Of a stretch of DNA of 23,749 nt, positions 8,494 through 14,495 are shown in pieces. Under the pieces are notes generated by a model, which saw only the letters and a list, made by a program, of their open reading frames with translations, was not told the DNA's origin and searched no databases. The stretch is taken from IMG/VR virus record IMGVR_UViG_3300049810_001420, positions 1 to 23,749 of that record; one strand, given 5' to 3'. Source of the stretch: a virus. The position numbers were made by a program, and so were the translations under genes. Position 1 is the first letter of the stretch. Every line of letters begins with the position of its first letter.

Positions 8494-9821
8494 TGATTTC
8501 AATATCGAGATTACAAAACGATATTGAAATACATGATTGCACTAACGAACGTATCTACAGTAAAGATGAGTTAACTTGTCTTGCTGGAGGATATCAGCGT
8601 TTCTTTGAAAGTCAAAAACTTACAAGAGGCGATCGTATTTCATTGTGTCTGCAAGAAGACATACATCATCTAGCAGTAGTGTTTGCTTCTATTGACTACG
8701 GACTTGTTCCTGTTATTAGTGGTGACCATTATATTGATGACGAGTACTGTGCAAGGAGCAATATTAAAATTGTTCTAACTCGTGGAATACAACCTGTAAC
8801 TGTAAAAACTATTAATGTTCCTCACATTGAGTTAGATGGCAATATTGAACCATCAAAACTCTATCGTGTTAACCATAACGATATTATACTAGAATCGTTT
8901 ACTAGTGGTACAACAGGGCATTCTAAAACAGTAACACATACACACGAAAGTATTACTTGTGCTTCAAACGATAGTATCAAGCACTACTGGAAAGATGCAA
9001 AAACAAGTTGGTTTTATCATAATATTGTACACTTAGGTGTTAGTACTGTGTATTTCTTTCCTGCATTATTTTCTAGTAAAAAGGTCGTTTTGCCACATTT
9101 GTGGGACACTTATGATGTTGAAACATTTAATAAACACAAACCTGATACAATGTTATTGTTTCCATCAAACTATGAACAATACGAAAATTTAAGCAAGTTA
9201 GATTTAAGTCATGTTCGCTATGTACTAACTGGAGGTTCAACAATTCCAAAAACATTTTGTGAAAAACTAATTGAGCAAGGTGTTGATGATGTTGTTGTAA
9301 TATACGGACTAACAGAATGTTTGCCTCCTATTATGCATAAGTTTGTAAACAAACAAAACATTGCTGATTATAATCAGCAGGATATGGGTGTAAACTGTGA
9401 TGATACTGCTGAATACAAAATTGACAGACACGGTGAATTAGTAATTGTTAAAAGTAAGCATTTAGCAAAGCAAATTAACGATTCTAATGTGGATACATTA
9501 AATACAGGTGACCGTGTAAACACGGTTGGCGATAATTATTATTTTGAAAAACGTAATAAAGATTTTATTAGGATTAACGGAGAATTAGTTAATCCGCAAC
9601 AACTTGTTGACGAAAGTCAAGCAACAAAAATTGTGTTGTTTGGTACTTCTCAGACACATGTTGTAGTCTGTGTGAATGACGATTCAGTGAATACTGACAG
9701 TTTGATCCAGAAATTAACAGGCCAGGGTATCAGTTATGATAAACTAATAATACCCATAGAGCTTAATGTATTAGGAAAACCTGATATAGGAAAATTAAGG
9801 CAGAAGTATGTTTCAAATTAA
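8493..9821 (+). CDS. ANL-superfamily adenylate-forming enzyme (acyl/aryl-CoA ligase-like)
   Basis: A 442-residue AMP-binding enzyme that should activate a carboxylate as an acyl-AMP using ATP. Signature motifs are intact: the P-loop TSGTTGHSK (137-145), YGLTE (271-275), the ribose-binding Asp in NTGDRV (337-342), the hinge RNKDFIR (from 354) and a C-terminal LGKPDIGKL whose K429 sits where the catalytic A10 lysine lies. It is about 60-100 residues shorter than typical acyl-CoA synthetases, with both subdomains trimmed but no motif lost. The thiolation partner and substrate are unknown; no carrier protein is encoded nearby. It is coupled to the Hc1-like gene upstream and overlaps the membrane-protein gene downstream by 14 bases. 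Metabolic auxiliary gene, or a modification enzyme, are both possible. Confidence 0.85.
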   Translation: MISISRLQNDIEIHDCTNERIYSKDELTCLAGGYQRFFESQKLTRGDRISLCLQEDIHHLAVVFASIDYGLVPVISGDHYIDDEYCARSNIKIVLTRGIQPVTVKTINVPHIELDGNIEPSKLYRVNHNDIILESFTSGTTGHSKTVTHTHESITCASNDSIKHYWKDAKTSWFYHNIVHLGVSTVYFFPALFSSKKVVLPHLWDTYDVETFNKHKPDTMLLFPSNYEQYENLSKLDLSHVRYVLTGGSTIPKTFCEKLIEQGVDDVVVIYGLTECLPPIMHKFVNKQNIADYNQQDMGVNCDDTAEYKIDRHGELVIVKSKHLAKQINDSNVDTLNTGDRVNTVGDNYYFEKRNKDFIRINGELVNPQQLVDESQATKIVLFGTSQTHVVVCVNDDSVNTDSLIQKLTGQGISYDKLIIPIELNVLGKPDIGKLRQKYVSN

Positions 9822-10026
9822 AGCTCATCTTAAAGAAGCCCGCAAAGGTTACTTTCAACATGGCAAATTTGCTGTTGTGGCAGGACTCGATCTTATACTC
9901 ACAGGTATCGTTAGTATTATACATGGTATACTTCCTAACGTTTTACCATTTTACGCAGAGAAAAAGGTTGACTATTACCACAAGAAGGCATTACAATTAC
10001 AACAGTTAAGAAAACAAAAGAAATGA
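9808..10026 (+). CDS. small membrane protein, DUF6356-like
   Basis: A 72-residue protein whose N-terminal half (KEARKGYFQHGKFAVVAG) followed by a hydrophobic stretch (about residues 24-48, LDLILTGIVSIIHGILPNVLPF) resembles what I know as the DUF6356 pattern: an aromatic-Phe-Gln-His helix, one or two membrane helices with IIHG-I-P, and a basic tail (LRKQKK). Function is unknown in the family. Its ATG lies inside the end of the ANL gene (14-base overlap) and its TGA overlaps the start of the endonuclease gene (ATGA), so all three are co-translated. A membrane site near the adenylating enzyme would suit an acyl or lipid substrate, but that is speculation. Confidence 0.7.
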   Translation: MFQIKAHLKEARKGYFQHGKFAVVAGLDLILTGIVSIIHGILPNVLPFYAEKKVDYYHKKALQLQQLRKQKK

Positions 10027-10463
10027 GTTGGACTTATAAAGGTGATCCTATCGAGCAGTTACCAAGTGACGTTGAAGGATTTGTTTACTTAATAACCAAC
10101 TTAAAAAGCAACAAAAAATATATTGGCAAAAAACTAGCAAGATTTAAAAAAACAAGACCACCTCTTAAAGGTAAGAAAAACAAAAGACGAACCACAGTAG
10201 AAAGTGATTGGAGAGAATATTATGGATCTTCAGATCACTTACAGGCAGATGTAGCAGAGCTAGGCAGTACAAACTTCACACGTGAAATATTATATCTTTG
10301 TTCAAGTAGAGGCTTAATGAGTTATCTTGAAGCAAAGGAACAATTTGACAGGGAAGTTCTTTTATCAGATGATTACTATAATGGCATTATAAACGTTCGC
10401 GTAGGCAGTAGCAAAATTCTCCACGAAGGCATTCAACAGTTCAAGAACAATCAACAATTATAG
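10023..10463 (+). CDS. GIY-YIG-type endonuclease (SegE-like)
   Basis: A 146-residue protein. Residues about 19-38 (GFVYLITNLKSNKKYIGKKL) form the GIY-YIG core in its VYL...YIG variant, followed by a conserved basic insertion (PPLKGKKNKRR) and ESDWREYYGS. A later Glu in SYLEAKEQF fits the metal-binding glutamate of the fold. Similar proteins in T4-like phages are free-standing homing-type endonucleases such as the Seg group or of unknown substrate. No separate DNA-binding domain is visible. The ATG overlaps the preceding TGA. The structured non-coding region begins right after its TAG, which is worth noting because GIY-YIG nucleases often travel beside RNA elements. Confidence 0.8.
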   Translation: MSWTYKGDPIEQLPSDVEGFVYLITNLKSNKKYIGKKLARFKKTRPPLKGKKNKRRTTVESDWREYYGSSDHLQADVAELGSTNFTREILYLCSSRGLMSYLEAKEQFDREVLLSDDYYNGIINVRVGSSKILHEGIQQFKNNQQL

Positions 10464-10474
10464 TTACAGTACTT

Positions 10475-10935
10475 AAGGTTAGCGGGCCAGTTTAGAATTC
10501 CGCTGTGGAAAAAGTTTCCGTATAGGAACACACGCAACATACAGATCAACACACCAGAGTGTGGAAGCCATCAAACAAATTGGGCTCACCGGTTAGTATA
10601 GATTGAATTACTGTCAATCAAAAAACACAATATAGTTTGTAAAAACCCATGGCAACAGGAACGAAGCGTGGGGTAACATAGCAATATGTATGTCGACGTA
10701 GGTTGGGAAAGGTCAGAGCCCATCAAACTTGTGTATAAACAATACCTACTTCCAAGTCTCGGCTGGATAATACTCGCATGAAGTCAAGATTAGATGGAAC
10801 CCTTAAACAGGTTCCGTCTGACTGAAACGATCTGCATGAAGACTTCAGTTATATAATCATTTAGTTGTATATTATTAATTAAGAAAAAAGCAATGAGTTT
10901 GAAAAACGAAATTGCTGATGAACTTTAGTTCATCT
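10475..10935 (+). ncRNA. candidate structured non-coding RNA, about 380-460 nt, unknown class
   Basis: This 484-base gap (10464-10947) has no credible ORF and is visibly richer in G+C than its AT-rich surroundings. It is packed with strong stems: 10481-10485/10500-10504; 10516-10519/10525-10528; 10550-10554/10559-10563; 10601-10606/10614-10619; a GCAA tetraloop hairpin 10676-10689; a junction closed by 10698-10703/10744-10749 with an inner stem 10704-10707/10719-10722; and a long 3' domain where 10779-10785 pairs with 10841-10847, 10787-10790 with 10830-10833, and a 10-bp hairpin 10792-10819 lies within. Plus-strand orientation is inferred from the GCAA loop and continuation of the upstream cluster. 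I found no tRNA, tmRNA, RNase P or group II signature. A decayed group I intron remains possible. The ends and any promoter are not defined. Confidence 0.55.
10917..10934. terminator. perfect 7-bp hairpin between convergent gene clusters, possible weak terminator
   Basis: GATGAAC, loop TTTA, GTTCATC, followed on the plus strand by TTATAG. It lies just past the stop of the leftward gene at 10948 and at the end of the structured region. The T-tract is poor on either strand, so termination is uncertain. It may equally be the 3' hairpin of the non-coding RNA. Confidence 0.35.
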
Positions 10936-10947
10936 TATAGTGTGATA

Positions 10948-11136
10948 CTAAAGTAATGCCATTCCGCTCTTCTCTGTATTCTTGATGTTTTCCGAAACGA
11001 TATCGTAGATAATCTTCTGCTCTTTCTGATTGAGCATGAATGCCTGATCCAGATTAATGCCACCACGCATATACCAAACTATCTTAAATATATTTTCTCT
11101 AATAGTGTCGGCTTCTGTGTCGAACTGCTTTAGCAT
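10948..11136 (-). CDS. tail-assembly-chaperone-like small protein, probably made as a -1 frameshift extension
   Basis: The ATG-initiated form has 62 residues (TIRENIFKIVWYMRGGINLD is its core) and looks all-helical. The ATG at 11136 has only a weak GAAG upstream. The same frame is open further upstream through RLLSLSNEDIES and reaches the AAATTTT heptamer at the end of the gp26-like gene. A -1 slip there would append 77 residues to residue 285 of that protein, giving a 362-residue fusion. A short helical ORF expressed as a frameshift tail is the classical G/GT arrangement of tail assembly chaperones that bind the tape measure, and a tape-measure-like gene lies next door on the other strand. 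Independent translation from 11136 cannot be excluded. I recognise similar short proteins in marine myophages but not a named T4 counterpart. Confidence 0.6.
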   Translation of the reverse strand: MLKQFDTEADTIRENIFKIVWYMRGGINLDQAFMLNQKEQKIIYDIVSENIKNTEKSGMALL

Positions 11137-11156
11137 CGATTCAATATCTTCGTTGC

Positions 11157-11187
11157 TAAGACTCAGAAGCCTTATGCGAAAAAATTT
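11157..11187 (-). promoter_or_regulatory. programmed -1 ribosomal frameshift signal
   Basis: Read on the minus strand in the gp26-like frame, the heptamer A AAT TTT (11187-11181) is a canonical X XXY YYZ slippery site. It is followed by a 6-base spacer (TTCGCA) and a hairpin TAAGGCT / loop TCTG / AGTCTTA (11174-11157), 7 bp with one G-T wobble. The zero-frame TAA is the first three bases of the hairpin. The -1 frame is exactly that of the downstream small ORF. Confidence 0.7.
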
Positions 11188-12035
11188 GAATTGTCAAATA
11201 CTATAGGTGTGTTATACTTTGTATCACAACCTTCATTTTCACAAGTTAATTCAAACTCTGCAAAACTGTTATTCACTCTTTCATTATCAAGATGTTTTTG
11301 AATAGTATCAAACATCTTTCTATCAACTCCGTGAACAAACTCGTTAATGTGTTTAATGTTTGTTACTTCAGTACCATCAGCAGTAGTAATTTTAAAAATT
11401 GTTTTAGCAATTAAGTCAACTGTGTGTACAGTAAGTTTTAAGAATGTATCGTTAAACAACTGTTGTTTTTGTTCATCAGTTGTTGTTTCATCATTGACAA
11501 TTCTCATAATTTTTGCTTCTTCAAACTGTCTAAGATTTTCAGTGTTTAAGTCTTTGTATGATAGTGGTTTAAATTTAATTGTTAAATCATCTACTTGCAA
11601 AGTATCATTGAACACCCATTTTCCGCTTTGGTCAATTAAGTTTGCTAAGTCAATGCCAAACTCATTTTTTGCTTGACAAGTAGGACAAGTGGCGGTAATA
11701 TCCATTTGATTACCGTATGTTGCAATACGAATAGCAATTAATAAAACATCCATATCTAAACTTGGTATGGACCACGGGTCTTTAATAGCAGGTACACAAC
11801 TCTTAATAACTTCAACGGTACTGCTTCCGTTAAGTAGTGCATCTGGAGTTTTAAAAACTAACTCGTCTTTTGCAGTCATTGGAAATACACCTATCTCTCC
11901 GTTTTGTGGAAAATCTATGGCACCGGGTGCATAGTAGTTTCCTTTGCTGGGTAGAGACACATATACTTCAGGTTTACGAAAATATCCGGTTAAGGGATTT
12001 TGATCCTGTTTTAAAGGATTCGCGTTTTCATCCAT
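11172..12035 (-). CDS. gp26/gp51-family baseplate hub assembly protein
   Basis: A 287-residue protein of the family I know as T4_baseplate (gp26/gp51). Hallmarks are an N-terminal LPSKGNYY turn, then FPMTAKDELVFKTPDALLNG and KSCVPAIKDPWSIPSLDMD, followed by a long helix. A probable zinc ribbon is formed by C117 and C120 (CPTC) with C265 and C270 (CENEGC). In T4 these proteins are needed to assemble the central hub rather than being major virion parts. The last codons hold a -1 slippery site that would extend it into the downstream ORF, which suggests it is the short partner of a tail assembly chaperone pair. ATG at 12035 is preceded by CGGAGC; a late promoter lies at 12084-12078. Confidence 0.75.
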   Translation of the reverse strand: MDENANPLKQDQNPLTGYFRKPEVYVSLPSKGNYYAPGAIDFPQNGEIGVFPMTAKDELVFKTPDALLNGSSTVEVIKSCVPAIKDPWSIPSLDMDVLLIAIRIATYGNQMDITATCPTCQAKNEFGIDLANLIDQSGKWVFNDTLQVDDLTIKFKPLSYKDLNTENLRQFEEAKIMRIVNDETTTDEQKQQLFNDTFLKLTVHTVDLIAKTIFKITTADGTEVTNIKHINEFVHGVDRKMFDTIQKHLDNERVNNSFAEFELTCENEGCDTKYNTPIVFDNSNFFA

Positions 12036-12046
12036 GTTTTGCTCCG

Positions 12047-12053
12047 ATAAATA
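12047..12053 (+). promoter_or_regulatory. late promoter for the tape-measure-like gene
   Basis: ATAAATA, pointing right, 42 bases before the ATG at 12096. It faces the leftward late promoter at 12084-12078, so both transcripts would begin inside the shared interval. Confidence 0.6.
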
Positions 12054-12077
12054 AACATATGTACATTAGTACAATAG

Positions 12078-12084
12078 TATTTAT
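12078..12084 (-). promoter_or_regulatory. late promoter for the gp26-like gene
   Basis: On the minus strand ATAAATA is followed by CTATT, giving ATAAATACTATT, very close to the full T4 late consensus. It lies 42 bases upstream of the ATG at 12035 and faces the rightward promoter at 12047. Confidence 0.65.
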
Positions 12085-12095
12085 CTGGGTAGATT

Positions 12096-14429
12096 ATGGC
12101 AGTTACAGTAGACATAGACGGTGGTAGAGTAGAAATCAGTGACGTAGCAACTGAGAAAACACTTGAACGATTAGTTAACTTAATGGAAAAAAGTGCAACT
12201 GGTAAAACTCCAGCTGCTGTTGCAGAAGTAAAAGCTCGTGCGGCAAACACAAAAGAATTAACAACAGGAGTGGTCAAGTTAAAAGGACTAGCAAGTGCTG
12301 GTTCAGATGCCACTGATGCATTAGAAGATGCAGCCAAAAGTGCAAACACATTTGCAGCCAGAGGCAAAAAAATGCTGGACGCAGTACTTGGTGCTGGTAA
12401 AGGATTAATCAACTTTGGCGGAGAAGTTGCTGGAACTGGCCTGAATATGAAGTCACTAGGTGACGCAGTAGACAAAAATGCTAGTCAGTTTGGTGCCTTG
12501 GGTGCTGTATTTGGTGCAGCCGCAGGTGCTATAGTTGGACACAGTGCAAATTTAATTGATACGTTTGATGGACTAAGTTCAACTGGTGCAACATTTACAA
12601 ATAACTTATTTGATCTTGAAAGAGTAGCGGCTAACAGTTATTTGTCATTAGAACAAATGACAGGTATGTTACGAGAGAATAGCGAAAGTTTAGCAGTATT
12701 TGGTGGTAGTGCAAGATTAGGTGCAAAACGTTTTAGTGAAATGAACCGTGTTGTACAAGACACTTATCGTACAGACTTTGCTATGATGGGTATTAAGGCT
12801 AGTGAAAGTGCAGAAATGTTAGCACAGTTCACTGCAATGCAAGCCAGAAACACACAATTTGCAACATTAGGTGTGCAACAACAAGCACAAGCAGGAGCCA
12901 ATTTTGTAAAAGAAGTACAAATGATGGCAAACTTAACTGGACAAGATCGTAAACAACTTGCTCAGAAAATGGCAAACGATAAACGTAGAGCAGATGTTGA
13001 ACTGCAGATGAGTCGTATGCAAGGTGAAGCAGCCAGTGGTGCCAGAGCTGCATTTGCAACAATGGGTACACAGTTTGGTGAAGGCTCGCCAATAATGGAC
13101 GCACTAAGAACTAGTTTCTTAGGATTACCGGCAGCGGCAACCACTGCTGGAAACATGTTACTACAAGACGGTAATATGGGTCCTGTTATTGCAAGGATTA
13201 CTGCTGGGTTAAAAGATGGCACAGTGAGTATGACTGACATCCAAAAAGAATTAGCCGGAGTTAGTACTACATTCATTGAAGCAAATAAAGGAATGGAAGG
13301 CATTGCACAATATAGTGAAATTGCAATGGCGTTTACAGAAGTATCGGCTGCATTATTAAATGCACAAAAGCAAAGATTAACAGTTGAAAAAGATTTTAAC
13401 GGAGACTATGACAAGTTTGTTGCAGCTCAAAAAACACAACTAGACGAAAATAGTAAGAACATGAAGAACGTTGACTTACTATCACAAGAAATTGGTAAAA
13501 CTGTAAGATTAGGTTTTAATAGTGTAACAGAGTCAGCAGTAAGCGTTATGTCAGCAGGTGTTAAATCTTTACAAACACTAGTTACTAGTATGCCAACATC
13601 AATGGACGCATTTACTAACGCAATTGGAGATGCTAGTAAACCAGCAACGGCAACAGGTGCCGCTATGGGATTGCAAAAAGGATTTACAAAAGCAGCAGGT
13701 CAGTTAAAAGTGTTTAAAGAAGCACTAGCAAAAATAGGAATTGGTGGCGGTACTGCTTCGGCAACTACTGCAACATCAACTAATATTGCAGAAGGTGTAA
13801 TAAAAGGAGCCCAATCATCAGATGAGGTAGCAAAAGCAGCCGGCCAATCAACTACTATGCTTAGTAAAGCATCTGGAATGTTAGGCAAGATTCTTCCAAG
13901 AATTCCTATTATAGGTTCAGCACTTTCGGGTGGTGTAACATATGCAACAAGTGAGCAAGAAACACAAGTTGGTAAAATTAGTGAAGGTATTGGTTCAGGA
14001 CTTGGATCATTTGGCGGTGCAGCCGGCGGAGCGGCAACAGGTGCATTAATAGGAAGTGCAGTTCCAATTATTGGAACTTTAATTGGTGGAATAATAGGCG
14101 GTATTGCTGGCGGTATTGGCGGAGATATGCTTGGTAAATCTGTAGGAGGTAAGTTAGCAAACTTTTTTGGATTTGCAGAAGGCGGAATCGTTACACAACC
14201 GATTTACAATGCTGCGATTGGTGAAAAACCAGGAACACAAGAAGGTGTTTTCCCTTTACCTGCAAACTTTGATAAAGACACAGCCTTTGACAGAAGTGGC
14301 GAGAAAGCAATGGCTCAAGCGGCACAACAGATAGCAAAAGCAGTAACTAACTTTGATAACTCTGAAATGTTACAAGAGATGAGAAAATTTAATAAAAATA
14401 TTAAAGTAGTCGGAGATAGACTAGCATAA
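12096..14429 (+). CDS. tail tape measure-like protein
   Basis: A 777-residue Ala/Gly/Met-rich, largely helical protein. The middle (about residues 160-540) is low in Pro and Cys and rich in amphipathic helices, as expected of a tape measure. Hydrophobic Ala/Gly-rich segments occur near residues 125-150, and there is a long glycine-zipper region near 625-690 (GALIGSAVPIIGTLIGGIIG and after). The tail end FAEGGIVTQPIYNAAIGEKP followed by EGVFPLP is the tape-measure C-terminal motif (FAxGGIVTxPxxxxxGExGxE..xPL). Tape measures set tail length and are ejected first into the cell membrane. In T4 the equivalent gp29 is 590 aa and sits with genes 27, 28 and 48; here it stands alone beside the putative chaperone pair. 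I see no T4 gp29 similarity, so the role rests on composition and the C-terminal motif. Confidence 0.6.
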   Translation: MAVTVDIDGGRVEISDVATEKTLERLVNLMEKSATGKTPAAVAEVKARAANTKELTTGVVKLKGLASAGSDATDALEDAAKSANTFAARGKKMLDAVLGAGKGLINFGGEVAGTGLNMKSLGDAVDKNASQFGALGAVFGAAAGAIVGHSANLIDTFDGLSSTGATFTNNLFDLERVAANSYLSLEQMTGMLRENSESLAVFGGSARLGAKRFSEMNRVVQDTYRTDFAMMGIKASESAEMLAQFTAMQARNTQFATLGVQQQAQAGANFVKEVQMMANLTGQDRKQLAQKMANDKRRADVELQMSRMQGEAASGARAAFATMGTQFGEGSPIMDALRTSFLGLPAAATTAGNMLLQDGNMGPVIARITAGLKDGTVSMTDIQKELAGVSTTFIEANKGMEGIAQYSEIAMAFTEVSAALLNAQKQRLTVEKDFNGDYDKFVAAQKTQLDENSKNMKNVDLLSQEIGKTVRLGFNSVTESAVSVMSAGVKSLQTLVTSMPTSMDAFTNAIGDASKPATATGAAMGLQKGFTKAAGQLKVFKEALAKIGIGGGTASATTATSTNIAEGVIKGAQSSDEVAKAAGQSTTMLSKASGMLGKILPRIPIIGSALSGGVTYATSEQETQVGKISEGIGSGLGSFGGAAGGAATGALIGSAVPIIGTLIGGIIGGIAGGIGGDMLGKSVGGKLANFFGFAEGGIVTQPIYNAAIGEKPGTQEGVFPLPANFDKDTAFDRSGEKAMAQAAQQIAKAVTNFDNSEMLQEMRKFNKNIKVVGDRLA

Positions 14430-14437
14430 CGGTTGCA

Positions 14438-14444
14438 ATAAATA
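14438..14444 (+). promoter_or_regulatory. late promoter for the head module
   Basis: ATAAATA followed by CAATAG, 51 bases before the gp20 ATG. Start near 14450. An AT-rich short hairpin (AATAG/CTATT, 14446-14459) lies at the expected 5' end. Confidence 0.6.
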
Positions 14445-14495
14445 CAATAGTATGCTATTATAATAGTTACAACCCACGTATTGGAAGAAGTATAA

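Noticed and set aside
10892-10927. Micro-ORF MSLKNEIADEL in the non-coding region
   Set aside because: Only 11 codons, no ribosome site beyond an A-rich stretch, and it overlaps two stems (10890-10915 and 10917-10934).
10464-10947. tRNA, tmRNA, RNase P RNA or group II intron
   Set aside because: No acceptor/T-loop pairing with a GGTTC-RA motif in a cloverleaf, no tmRNA tag and 3' domain, no RNase P P4 consensus, no domain V-like hairpin. A group I core could not be traced convincingly either.
12011-12475. 154-residue minus-strand ORF over the tape-measure start
   Set aside because: It overlaps both the gp26-like start and the Ala-rich tape-measure codons, and its composition is that of a shadow frame.
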